Assembly: GCA_034687125.1 (NCBI GenBank)
Contig: JAQGBZ010000123.1
Coordinates: 62,001-126,000 of the forward strand
Origin: Neelides folsomi
Lineage: Eukaryota; Arthropoda; Collembola; Neelipleona; Neelidae
Length of the DNA: 64,000 nt
Direction: 5' to 3'
The position numbers and the translations under genes are program-made. The notes under the pieces were generated by a model, which saw nothing but the letters and a program-made list of their open reading frames with translations, had not been told where the DNA came from and did not search any database. Below are positions 35,547 to 49,000 of this stretch, in pieces. The first letter of the stretch is position 1. Each line of letters begins with the position of its first letter.

Positions 35547-38500
35547 ATGAGAAATAACCGTGTTGTTGTGTTCCTACTCACCCTTGCTCATCTGGCTCTG
35601 ACAGGTAAATTTTTACTTAATCCTAACTAATTTGCATCTTTGCTTACCTTTTAGTAGTTGGTTAATTCTAACAGGTTATAAAACTGCTAATAGACTTGCT
35701 TTGTTTATTTAATCCTATTCAATTTTAATTATCGCCTTCACCAATATTTTGTGCCGTATTTAATTTTTAAAAAATATCCTAAATTGAATATTTTAGATTA
35801 GAATATCATAGCTTTATTGTTTTTGGGGATTTACGTTAAAAATAAATTAATTAAATTATGTACGAAAATTTTTAAAAATTGTATTTTATAAAAATTTCGT
35901 CCGATATTTTTATGAAATTTAGAGAATTTTTTTATAGATTGATTATTAGAGATTATTACATTATTAAGTTATAGATGGAAAATTTGAGGATTGTTGAGGA
36001 TTCTGTAAAATCATTGTCATTGAGAGATTTGATTCAAAGCCGCAAAGAAGAGAAAAGTGTATCGGCTTTTCGCATTTTCTTGCCTATTGAACCATAAGTG
36101 AAGAGTTTTGAGTCTTTTGAGTCATTGCAAAAGAAAAATATGATTTTTTGGCAAATTGACATTAAAACTCGTATGGATGTAATTTATTGTCGCATTGTGG
36201 TCGTTGGGATATTTTCTCTTTTATATCCCATTTCCAGCCAACTCTAATTCCTCTTCAAAGCACCTGAGATTTATTGAAAGAAAATGTGAACCATTGGTCG
36301 GTCTCATTCATCCTCCAATAAAATTTTTTATCCAACCCATACATACTTATAAATCTATTATATCTAAATATAATACTCCGTTTAGCATACCATACATTTA
36401 CAGTATATGAAAGTATCCAATAAAGATGAAAAATTCTAGGTGTTGAATCTATTATGAATTTTTATTGTTTTTTTCATTCAATTTTCATTCTCACCATTGA
36501 GCTTCACCTTCAAAGCTCATTGAATGAAATGATTGAAAAATCCTTGAATCTCTGTGAGAAAGTTAATAATTTTATATTCCAATTTTTTGATTGAGTTTTG
36601 GTGAATTTGCATTGTGCAGAAAAGGTCTTGAAATTTTTGGCATTCAATTTTCCCTTTCAAGTTAAACTAAAATTAAATTAAGCTTCTTTAACTCTTTTGT
36701 TTCTCTCAAGTGGGAATATAAACAAAAAGAAATTCATTTATTCATATTCATCATATGAATTTATGAATGTGGACACGAAGTTAATGAAATGTTTTTATAA
36801 GCTTTTTTTAATCTCAAGATTCTTGAGAATGAGAGATGATTTAAATTAAGAGGAAATTTTAAATATGTTTTTATTTATATTTATATATTACACTTTCACA
36901 CACATGACACATCAACCTTATTCTTCTTGTACTTTTTCCTTCAAATTTTCCTATTAGAATTCTTATCTGTCAAAGAGAGATGAAGCGGCGTTTTACTTTT
37001 AAGATGAGAAGAAAGTTATTATTCTTTTTACGTCTTTTGTTTCAACCTGACATTGTTTTCTTATTTTTACTGTTCATTCCTCTCTAGAATACGAAAATGA
37101 ATTAGGAATTTATCAGCATGAGGGAAATACTTATTAGTAATATGAGGATGATTTAGCATGGAAATTTTAACCCCGCACTTTAAAAGTTATTGTTATTGGG
37201 TCTTGGAATCTGTGCGGAAGGAAAATGAATCTCCATATGATTATTCATAATGGTTAGACTTGTTTTTGTTTGGAATCCACTTTAACTTCAAAGATCTCTT
37301 GTTCCACACCGGCCTGTCGCATTTCCAAATGGTTAACCCATTGAGCTGATTCATATTAGAAAAATACACAATAAGCAGTCCATGCATTTCTCGTTTCTCT
37401 CTCAAATGAATCTGTTGGCCCATTTCTCGCCAGAATTGAACCTGGCTTTTGCTCCTCAGACTCACCTTCTCACACTCGTACTTTTGACACTGCTACAACA
37501 ACAATGGAAACCTACTTTGATCACCCCCCAAGACCATAAGAGTCATACATACAGATATACTGTACCATACAGTCATATAATACAGATATTACTTCTTATA
37601 TTGTTTGTACCATATATCATAACTTTTCCAAATTGGAAATAATGCACTAACCTTCCCTACAATTTTACTATTCATAATATAGTAATATGTCCTTAGTATG
37701 ATACAGTATTGTAAGCATGAGTCACAGGATGTGACATGTTGAATCAGACTTCCGTTTTTTCTTGTGACTTATGAGTCATCGAAGGAGAATTGAGCATGGA
37801 CTGCTCCAACACGCCAGTTGGGTTCCGGACATCAAGCCTTCCACAGCTTATGCCCAACTCGGAGATTCGATAAATAAAGTCTAAATTGAGTGGCCACTCG
37901 CAATTAAAGTCTAATAATTCATTGATTGATTAGATATCCGTTTCACGTGGTTAGTTAGGAGTGAGTCCGGGACGCTATAATCCCGAGGGAGCTTGGCGGG
38001 GGCCGCGGGGTTCCCCGCCTAGCTACAGTATGTATTACATATATATGAATTTATGTATGTATAAAGTATAAATGTATGCCGCCTATTTGATCATAATGTA
38101 TAAAAACCGACTAAAAGGCCGAAATGTTCATGTTTACATTTCTGCATTTAGAGATGAAACATCCGTAATTTGAATTTTTATGCGAATCGTGTATTACGAT
38201 TTTATCTGTAATCGTGTGGCTATGTAAAGGGGATTGAGACGATGAGCAAATGAACAACAATGAAACTATCATATATGTGGAGGAAATAGGCATGAGTTTC
38301 GTAACCTCATTTCAAACCGATGCATTTTATTTCAAATGTGGAAATTCACATAATGTCCTTTAAGGTTGGATGGATTTAAATGTTTGTGTTTATTTTGCCT
38401 ACATCTCACCACAAGTACATGCAAACAGACATATCTTTACTTACATTTACTTACATTTAGTTTATTCAATAGGCATACCCAAAATAAATAAATGCATTCA

Positions 38501-41500
38501 ATTTTTAGGAATTTGGTATTTACAAGTATTTACCATTACGATCTAGAAATTTGCGGTTTAAGGGAATTGCATTACAGTTGATTTTTGTGTAATTTAGAAT
38601 TATTGATGGCACATAGCGGATTTCTCTATAAATTATCGCTTTTCTTTTTGTTACTGATTTTGGAAATCTTGTAAATGTATTTTGAAAAAATGTTCATTTG
38701 ATGATTTCCAATTTCGCAATTTCTAATTCACAATTTCCAATTCACAATTTCCAATTCATAATATTTTCGCAATGTTTTTCAATACATTTAATTTTCTTAA
38801 AAATTAGCTTTTATTATTAATTGCAATGTATTAATTGGCCCTATTGATCAAAACTTGTTATGGACGTTATAAATCGTTAGAACTATTAATGAAACTGCCT
38901 TGTTATTATTTCCGATCGAGGGCTCGCTCATTTCATTTATTAAATTAAGAGTCGGGGAGAGAAAAGACCCAATAATGGATTTTTGTACTTGAGGAGATTC
39001 ACGAACTCCTCTCTGAGTCATCACGATCCTGAACTCTTGAAGATCATGAAGATGGGAATTCATTCCTCTTTAGCTCACTATGCCATCCTGTATTCTACCC
39101 ATCCTTCATAGGAAGAAAATGCAAAGCCGTTCTTTAGAACAACTCTAATTAGCTTTTTCTTTCAAGAATAGAATTTAGGACACTGTGCTTCCCAACTTCC
39201 CCAAATTCCCTCCTTAATGATAATTTTAATGCGGAGAGACAGAGAGAGATTCTTCAGACAATTATGCGAGTGTCTCTCTTGGCTCCCTCACGGTCTTTAA
39301 TGCCCCGTCCACGTCGGTTGATCAAATTAAAAGGGACGAGGTTCTCGACATTATTCACACAATTCACACGTTTATTTTATGCAAACTTCCAGTTTAGTGA
39401 CACTTTGCCCACATCTTCCCATTAAAATACTTTCACACGGTATTTTATAAAGATTTGCGGAATCCAAACATAGCAACTTTTGTTTTTCCCGGAGCGAAAG
39501 TAGGAATAATTTACTATCGTGTGTGTAAACCCAATTGTACTTAAATTTAAAGAATACTTAAACTCCCTTAAACTTAGACAATTTTAAAGACAATGGCCCA
39601 CAAATGATGTGAGTAAACAAAATGTCATCTCCGGATGTCAAAAAGGATACCAGAAAAGATACCTAAGATTATCTAGAGAAGAGAAAATTATATATATATA
39701 TAAGATGTATCATACTTACTCATACTTTTATGTATTTTATACACTTCCGAGAATTTCACGTGTACAGTCAAGGGTGATTAAGCATAGAAAGCCGGGGAGT
39801 TTATGCCACATGGTGAATTTGAAAGTGTCACTTGTAAGTTTAAGAGAGATTCCACATGTAGAAAATTTTGAGCTTATGCATGAAGACTTCTTTTACTTGG
39901 TTAATTAATTCATGTAAAGGTGGGTGGAAGTGGAGATCCGGGAAATGGTTTAAAGGAGCTTTGCATATTATCCACCTCTTGAGAACTCTCAAGAAGTTCG
40001 TATGGATTTCCAATGTGAGTTAAATGCTCATGGGTGTAGGTTCATAACTACGTGTGTGCTACTCTTTGGGAACGATTACTCATAAAGGTTCGCCTGTTGA
40101 CCTACAAAATAAATTTTGGTGCTAATCACATGCACCCACTCTCACAATCTTCTACCGGACATTATTGACAAAAATGATGGAAAAAATAAACATGAACTTG
40201 AACCTTTATTGGTTGTACAAAAGAAGGAGAGTTCTTAATTCCGCTTCTAATCATAGGCTTCAATTGACCATCCCCAGAAAACCAAAAATGAGTAATGAAC
40301 ATTCTTATTAGCACAATAACCGACTAAGGATGAGAACACAAATTGGAATTTATAAGTGCGGACATCATAGTATATAATATACGTATTGTACCATATACGA
40401 AAATAAGTACCATACATACTGGTTAATAAGATATATAGTATTATTTTAATATGTATAATGTCAGAATGAATTTATAGGAATAATTGCATTGCGTATTCCA
40501 TAAAGGTTGGTTGGGATGAACAAGTCTGCACTTGAGTATTGCGGGGGATGAGAACTGGCAAGGTGGTAGGTTTCGTAGTTGGTGGATTCTAACGGGACTC
40601 GTCCTCATTTCTATTCACTCTGCATGTATAAAATATACATTAGGGGATGCGTTTAATCTACCTGTATAAAATGTATTAGAGATATACCAAATGTATTAGA
40701 TTAGTAGGAGTATATCTATACTTATTTTTGAAGATGTAAAGCATTGTGAATGATTCCTTCTGCCGCTAATTACACATTCTCCGCATTCTCCGGGATCCAT
40801 CAACGTCTCATCTTCACCTGCCGCCAACGTGACGGTCGGAAAGGGTCCGTTGTAATCTCCTACCCTCTTACCACACATTCTCTTCACCTAACCATATAAC
40901 TACAACGATTAAACTCGTGATGATATTCCTTATCCAAAAAGGACTTTCCTATGCCACTCCTACAAGGATTTTTTATATTAAATAGACAAGTATTTTTTGA
41001 GTGTCCTACAGCCGATACAGAATATCTTTAAATTCCCTAATAATTCTAAATGTAAGAGTATCGTCTTTTAACCATACAGATTAGTATTATATTGTATAGG
41101 TGTAGAGTGAGTGAAAACTAATATGTAGTCAATAAAGCTTAGAAAGTAATTAGATGAGGGTGAATAAAGGGGGTGGAGATGGTCCAAAGAATTTTAATAC
41201 CTTTTTGAATATATTTTTTGCTTGGAGATATATTTAATAAGAAGCAATGGAGCGGGGTATGATCCGAATGTCTAGATATGAAGTTTGGAAAATAAAAATA
41301 CAATGGGTTTAGAGAGTTAGTATGAGGTGAAGGATGATGGAAAGAGTTCGTTGTTGAGCTTTTGTTAGAGCTGAAGGTGAAGGTCGGGCCATTAACTTCA
41401 AATACTCTTCTTTCGCTTCAACTGCTCCAATTACCTTCTCTGTGGTAAAGACCTCTTTGAACTCACTTCATCGTGCCTTTTTTAATCCTTAGGGACAAAA

Positions 41501-44500
41501 GTGGAATATTATAAAAATATGGTATAGGTAGGAATATTATAAATGTATATTTATAATATTGGTTGTATGTATGGATGGTTCCTTAAAAAATATAAAAATG
41601 AGCTTGTTTCTATTGTGTGTGTGGCGTGAGGATGATGGAATTTTCATCGTGCGTTTGGTCATTAACCGATTCGCCCTCAGTTTGGCTCTTAAACTCTTTG
41701 GAGTAGTTTGGAGTCAATGTAGCTGGTTTGGGCAAGAGAATTGGAGAGGGTTTAAGGAAGAAGGTGAAGGGGAATTGTTCATAAATTCACTCCTACTTCT
41801 GGCTCTGTTATTATTTTGTCAAGTTGCTCAGTCTGAGGTCAGGTTTAGTCCGTTTAGTTCTCTATGTAGACATAGGTATAAGCTAACAATAAGAAGGATG
41901 CGTAGGAATATTTTTTCATATTAACAGGTGAAGCTCCCACTGTGTGGGCAGCGGCAGGTGAGAATTTATATAGTGGATTTTCTTATGACTTTCCAGCTTC
42001 TTCTCCCTTCCTCTTCTTTCCACCCTGATAATTTCAAAAGTTAATTATTTTTACCTCCTATCCTTACCTTATGAAATCTCCTCTCTCTTTCTTCAATACA
42101 TACACCTATAAAACTCCGTAATAAAAAGATACACATACAATGAACTCTAAGTAGATAAAGCGTGCATGCGTGTGTACAATTAAAATAATATAAATATATA
42201 TATATATTTTTTTTATGTATCTTATAAATCTTCATATTTTAATGTTACTTTATATGATATATTGTCGACTGTAATAATATTTAAGTAATAAAATATTTTT
42301 TCATTTTCATCATTTATGTAATAAATGCATAAGATAGAATTGACACTAAAAAGCTTTTAGAGTCTGTAGACATTTGATGTATAATGATAATTGTGCACAA
42401 TTGTGAATGAATTGATCAATATTTGCTTAGTAAAAGATGGATCAGTGGGGAATTGGAGTGAAATGGGTGTTAAGACCATAAAGGAAACTTAATTTTGTGC
42501 CTACAGCCATGAATATAGATTTGAGTGGAATTAGGGTAGAATCTCCCTCTGTGTTAATAAGTACTGTTAGGATGAGTCAATCGAACCGTGGACTTTTGGG
42601 TTTTCAAGTCACCGGAATATTCTCTTGAGATCTTACATTTCAAACCCGACTGCCCATGCGAAGATCAAACCCCTCATCTTCATCCTGTACAAATTACACA
42701 CACGAACTTCCACCCACGTCCATCTTCATCAAAGGCAAATTCTACCTTCAAGTCCATCATTGTATAAAGTCCTTAATTGTAAAAGAAGACACATATTACG
42801 GAATATTGTCACATTAACCCATGCAATTGTTTCTTTGTTTATTAGCTAAGGCTTATTGTCGTTATTGTCACGTGTGGGACATTTGGTTGTAACAGAAAAA
42901 ACAAACATTGAACTTTCATCAGATTGGAACAGAAAAGTGTCTAATGGAAAAAATGAACGTTAAGTTCAATGAATGGGAATGGTCTGGTTAAAACCTTTAA
43001 CTTAAAGGAGTTGAGATTAAATTTTATGAGAAAAGGATATATAATTGTTTCGAGACGTTTAAGAATGTAAGGAACATAACTGGTGTGGGGTTGTTTATAA
43101 TAATGCGCTTCTTCTCCTCCTAATTGTTGAATAGCGGAACTTGTTTAAAGAGTATCGACTCTCAAACTGCTCTGGATAATTTTAATGTGAGGAGATAATG
43201 AGGAGATAAACAAACTTCCTCTCATCACCTGAGTTCTTTGGACCCTTTATGACTTCATGGAAATTGATATGAAGTCGGAAGACTTTTTCTCTATATAAAT
43301 ACTTTACTCACCTGTGTATTGTCTCAGTCAGTTAGATGTCTGTTGTACATTTGCATAATGTTCGTTTAAATCCCATGATTGAGAATCCTTTTGTTGCTAA
43401 AAAAGATTATGTTCAAAATTAGGGCTAAAAGGCTTTTGTATATAAATTTATAAGTATACTTAAAGGTATGTGTATTCAGTATATCTGTACGAATACATAA
43501 CATACTATGCATAAGTATAAGTACGTATGTAGTTCTTAATATGAAAGTTTGTGAATGTGATGTAATTGTAAATGCGTTACGGTAAAATTCTTTTTATCAC
43601 ATCAGTTCTGTAATTTTCATTTCTCACATCTTTTAAACGTTTATATTATTAGGTATGAATCTGTAAAGTTGAAAGTCCTCAAATGATTGATTGACAGATC
43701 TAAGCTAATTATAATTATTTCTGCGTTTTAAGCTTAGTTAATTATGAATTAATGAATAATGATTTAATGAATAGAATAACAGTAATTTAATAACCTTGCA
43801 TAATGATATCATTTAACTAATATGATATTATTTTATATGCAGATTTTATATAATCCCATATTAGAAATAATATTTTAAATCTCTCCTTCAGACCCATCAT
43901 ATGACATTGACCATCTGAAACTTCTCATTGTTGAGGCGTGGAAAGTGGGACGGAGTCAATTCGTGTTAGTAATGCTTATTCCATGGGATGAGAATGAGAA
44001 ATGAATAAATCCCGTATTTCTCCTTCGGTCTCCTTCCTCTTAACTCTTAAACTCTTTAACGATTTGCATATCTACTTAAGTAAATGTATTAGCATTTAAT
44101 ACCTACCATTTAAAAATTTAAAATGCTTCTAAAAACTAATGCCTGTGTGTAAGAAAAACCAAGGAACTAAATCCACTCACTCAGTCAGTTAAGTATGTAG
44201 AAGGACAAGAGATAAGAATTTCGAGGATTTTACATCATTTCTCATCTTTACTAATCACTTTGGGTTCTCCTCCTAAATACTATGGTTTACCATTCTTATA
44301 CATTGCTAACTATGTATAATATGTCTCAAGCTTTTGGCGTCTTTTGGTTGGAAATTGAACATGAAAGATAAAGAGCAATTTTGAACCTTTTTGGAGGATT
44401 TTGTAAAAGAGGAAATGGGTGGAATCAATGAGAGGGCAAAGGTAGTTGCCTTTAAGAATTTATTTTTATGGATGGAAGGTGAGAAGGGTGGGTTGAGGTT

Positions 44501-46046
44501 CTTTTACAATATGGAATGATATTCTTGGAATTGGCCCGTACTTGGCCCATACACTTAGAAAAGTTCAAGAGGAGTTTTGAAGTGGATGGTGCCGACTTCA
44601 ATAATAGAAATCTTGTCCCGTAGTTGGCCCATATACTTCTTCTTACTGTTTGAGACTGACATTGAGTTGCCCTTTTACCTCAATGCACACAATTTTTCCA
44701 AATAACTTACTTAAACTGAAGTTCTCAGTCCAAATTGATTGATTTATTTCTCTTTTATTAAATCTAAATGGACTAAATAAATATATCCTTTTATTATAGG
44801 AAAATTTTGTAAGTAATTAGTGTCCATTTCCTCTACTTTTATGATTTGAGTAATTTACATTATCTTCCAATTCTCTTGAACTTAATACAGAGTTCATGTA
44901 GTTCAATTTACACAGCGACGTAACTACGAGAATGAGGGAGGACGCTCCTCCGGGCCGGACGGTCAGGGGGGCCGTACCTCAGGGTCCCTTACACTAGATA
45001 AAATGGCTTTAATCTTAACTTAATACTAGATTATAATGATTTTTTTTAAAGATCTGATCTTTTAAGAAAAAATTTTCCTGACCTTCGGTCCGAATTGGAA
45101 TTTTTATAATTTCAATATAGAATATCTCAGGATCTTCAGAACTATTAAAACTTAGGGCATAAATAATTTCCTCCATAGCTCAGAATCTAAATGAATTTCA
45201 AAAAATTTTCTCGGGACCTGACGGTTCTGGATTGAATTCTTCCCTGAATTTCTGAAAAATTTCACGGGATCTTAAGGTCCCGTGATTAATAAAATTTTCT
45301 AGGAATATAACAATTTAATAGCTCGATTTAAAAATTGTTTAGGTCCCAACAATCTGATAATTTAATAAGAAAAATGCCCATTATTGAATAATTTTATAAA
45401 AATAATAAATCCATCCAAGGGGCCAGGGGCCGTACCCAAGACCCCTCCTCCGGGCCGGACCATACCACGGAACGTCACTGAATTTACATATAAATATAAT
45501 GATAAATTATATGCAGTTGAGATATAAAAATTGTTTGGGTAAGTAAGACAGAGTTCATGAAGGTATTTGTATTTACAAGCACTGTATAAATACCTATTGT
45601 AAATGTGCACGTGTTTAAAATTGTAATATAATTAATTTAAGGGTATTTGCTTTTCATCCTACTTTTCAAATCTTTGACAATTTAACATTGAAGGATATTC
45701 CTTTGCGCATATTAAATGCTTTTATTGATGCCTTTTATGAATTATAAATTAATATGCCTTCTTAGACTTCTTACAGTTCTAAGCAAATTAATATGTCTTC
45801 AAGTAACATGTAATTAACAATTTTATTTATGACAAAATGGTAATAAATTTTGTTATTTGTTTACAGTGTACTCATGCGGGTACCCGGGAGCTCCAGCACA
45901 TTCCTCTCTTACCTTTTCCGCCCCGAAGTTGGGCCCAGGAGTTGTTGCTACTTATGCATGTGAACGAGGGTTTGAATTGCTCGGCCCGGCCCGGCGTGTC
46001 TGCTCCGACGGCGGAAAATGGACGCCTGAAGGAATCCCGTTCTGTG
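35547..46046 (+). CDS. Secreted or membrane protein with signal peptide and sushi (CCP) domain, incomplete
   Basis: Two exons were recognised. Exon 35547-35604 encodes MRNNRVVVFLLTLAHLALTG, a clear signal peptide, with a GTAAAT donor. Exon 45867-46046 encodes one whole sushi domain, with the four-cysteine pattern starting YSCGYPGAPAHSS, continuing TYACERGFELLG, RVCSDGGKW and PFCG, and Trp in place. Both junctions are phase 1, so the sushi exon is a symmetric 1-1 module of the usual shuffled kind. The intervening intron is 10.3 kb. The sushi exon ends at GTAAGC, so more exons should follow, but none is evident before 52 kb. Proteins of this sort work in adhesion or complement-like recognition. 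Reading through the donor would instead end the protein 24 codons later. Joining the two exons is inference, supported by phase and orientation. Confidence 0.6.
37990..38024. repeat. GC-rich inverted repeat
   Basis: Arms AGCTTGGCGGGG and CCCCGCCTAGCT pair at 11 of 12 positions around an 11-nt GC-rich loop. It stands out because the surroundings are strongly AT-rich. It may be the end of a decayed transposon. Confidence 0.5.
44913..45480. mobile_element. Non-autonomous hAT-like element (MITE), 568 bp
   Basis: The ends are CAGCGACGT at 44913 and ACGTCACTG at 45480, i.e. terminal inverted repeats of CAGYGACGT type, as in many hAT elements. The element is flanked by a perfect 8-bp target duplication AATTTACA (44905-44912 and 45481-45488). 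CTCCTCCGGGCCGGAC occurs near both ends in the same orientation. GGGGCCGTACC also recurs near both ends. No transposase frame is present. The intact duplication points to a fairly recent insertion in the sushi-gene intron. Confidence 0.85.
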
Positions 46047-49000
46047 GTAAGCCCCAATCTGGCCATATAAAATACATACAATCCAATACGAGTTTATACT
46101 TAAGGAGGAAAGAATGAGAACCGTAAGAAGACACGGAGATGTAACTTTGCACAATAAACCAAACTAAACTTCGGCATCAGAAACGCATCTGTGTGTTGTG
46201 TTGGGATACTTGGAAGCCAACCACCTTACACACACTACGTTTACTATCACTTCCTTCTCACTCATTAACTTGGACAAGGAATCGTTAAAACTCATCGTTA
46301 AAACTTTATCCGACCCTTTAGTTCAAATGTCAATAGTTGTGTTCATTAAATCTGCTGAGATTTACCTTCCAAAAGTTTTCAATCCACGCTATCTTTTTTC
46401 AATGATCTCTGCACAGAAGTTCATGTTGAGTTGGTTGAGTATAATGGAATATAATAATGAACTCAATGTAATGACTCCTCATTAAGAACTGCATAATCTT
46501 ATTGTTTATTTTTTGTATGGAACTTTCTTCCATCTGCAGGTCAGTAACTCAAAAGAAAAAAAACGGAATTATTAAACAAAAGATTATACTTTGGTTGAGG
46601 CTTTGAGGTATTATCAAAAATTCTAATTACAGTATTGACAATTTTCTAAATGATGCATGATATATGTAATTTATTACATGGTCTTCTACACTTACTCTTC
46701 CTGGATCTTGGATCTCTTATAGGAAGCAAATTGGTCTGTCAGATATCCATCTTACTTAATGAAAAAAAGGAAGAGAGAAAGTGAAGTGGTTTATAATTCC
46801 TTCTCTTTTCTATTGTTTTAAAAAATGTGTTGACCACTTGGTGGCTAATTGTTTACTTATTCAGTTTTTCTAGTTGAGTAATTTAATATCGCACAGCCTC
46901 TAATCATTGTCGTAGCGCGGTTAAAAGCGAAACGGACGTTTATGTCAAATTATGAGAGAAAGAAAATGCATAAATTGACTTTAAGGGGGAAATGATCTGG
47001 CTCTTATTTTATATGTAAGCTTTAAGCTTTAACTTTTTACCTTTAACTTTTTAGTTAAAAGAATATTAGAGAAGAAGTTTAAAGAGATTTTGAGATTGAA
47101 TCAAGGAAATTTTCATTCCTTAATTTCCTCATAAATTCACAAAGCCGCGTTTGTTTTAGCTTTTAAGAGAAAGGGAAACTTAATAATCTCCGACAGTTTG
47201 AATCTTTTGCCCTTTGACTTTGGTCAAGAAGGTGGGGATTTCTTTTCTTTTATAATATTACTATTATACTTACATTTATAGTTAACCAAATATGCATTTT
47301 AATGAATGAATGGATGATGAAAGTCGGCTGAATGGAAATTTACATTTATTGTACTGGGTTTGTATCTCCTTGAGCGAAAGATGATCTCCCTTCTTTTGAC
47401 CCTATCTTTAAATGTGTCCCATTGTCTTTGGATTCAAGTTTCACTTGACCTCAGCTTATAACAAAATCTTGTTAAATACATAACATAATTCATACCTCTT
47501 TAGAAATGTTAATGAAAGGAAGAAGGCACGAGAGGCTTTCTCGATGCTTTCAATCAAAGGCGGACCGAAAGGAAATTAGAGGAAATGGATACATGAACAT
47601 TTTTCCCTATCAGTGTCTTACATTATAGAATTCTTACTCGAAAGTTTACTGTATAGAGTTAATATTCTAATAAGTCTAATATACTTAATGTTAGTTAGGG
47701 TATTTGCATTATAGTTAAATCTTTAGTTAAATCTGCTGATTATTAGCTGAGATTTATGAATACTTTTTATCCTAATCACATTGTCCATCAATTAAAACCC
47801 TCCATGTGTTAATTATCAAATTCTCGTATTGACCAACTCTCACTCGGTTCAATACACAATATACACAATTGATATTTATGTTACATGTGTTTTATTAGTG
47901 GGCCAGTAATGTGTGTTTTATTTTTTTTGTGAATTTAAAACCATTCAATGGGGCGTCATATGTTAATGATGATTGTGATTGTGATTACTTTATTACGTAT
48001 ACTAAAGCTTAATGAGAATATAATGAAACTTTTTGAAGAATAATTTCATTGGGAGTGAATGTATAATATTCATCATTCTGTCGTTTTAATTTGAAAATTA
48101 AACAGCCCACATAATAATGCAAGAGATTATGTATGTAGACTTGTAGGCGTGATGAAAGAATGAGGATGATGAAGATTGTAATAACGAGCTATTTGAGCGG
48201 AGGAGGAGATTTTATACTTTTCTGACTGTTGGACCAAATTTCTCCTCAAAAACTTTTCCTTCGAGATTCCCACCATTTACCTCCAATGAGGCAGAGAGGG
48301 TGGAGAAGGATTAAATCATTTTTTGGCACCAACGACCAAACAGAGTCAAAAGGGTGAGAATTTAAGGCGAGAAAGTGAAATCTTCCATAAAAGAATTTAT
48401 CTTCCGATGAAGTCAAAGAGGATTTAAAAGAGATTTAATTCATTGAATCTCAATTTCTTCGATTCACTTATAGCTTTTGAATAATAAATGGCCAATGTAC
48501 TTATATTGGCAATATAGCCAAAGTTATACCCATAAGATTTTTCTTAAAAAGGCAGGTGCGGAAAGGGGAAATTTTTTCTTCGTGATTATCGTAATTTAAT
48601 TGGCATTTGAAAATTTCTTCGTAATTTAAGAAAATCATAAATAAAATTCAAATATTTATGAAATGTATACAGTACAGATATATGTGTGTGTATTGATTTA
48701 GTGATTTTTCCTAATTTTTTAAAATTTAAATTTGAAGAAGGTTGTAAGGTGTGGAAGTGGGACAAGTTAATGGAATTTGTAGTGAAACCAATCGGCACAA
48801 TTGAAGATTCACCATCGTTCATTTGAATCATTTGCATTCCCTGAATGGAAACGACGTGGGTTTAGGAAAGGACCCGAGAGCTTTAAATAGGATAATCTTC
48901 AATCCAATTGACAACCTGAGGCTGAGTGAGTGAGGATAAATATTGAACCCACTCAGGCCATATAGACCAAGCTATGAAAATAATAATAATGTATCATTAT

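Larger units (their letters stand above)
35605..45866. other. Long intron of the sushi gene; repeats only
   Basis: 10.3 kb of AT-rich sequence without a supportable coding exon. It holds a GC-rich hairpin at 37990-38024, a GC-richer patch near 37771-37875 with open frames on both strands, and a hAT-like MITE at 44913-45480. Simple runs and short palindromes occur throughout. Small undetected exons cannot be excluded. Confidence 0.4.

Noticed and set aside
46198-46485. 95-codon plus-strand frame after the sushi exon
   Set aside because: No domain, no splice connection in phase 1, and AT-driven composition.
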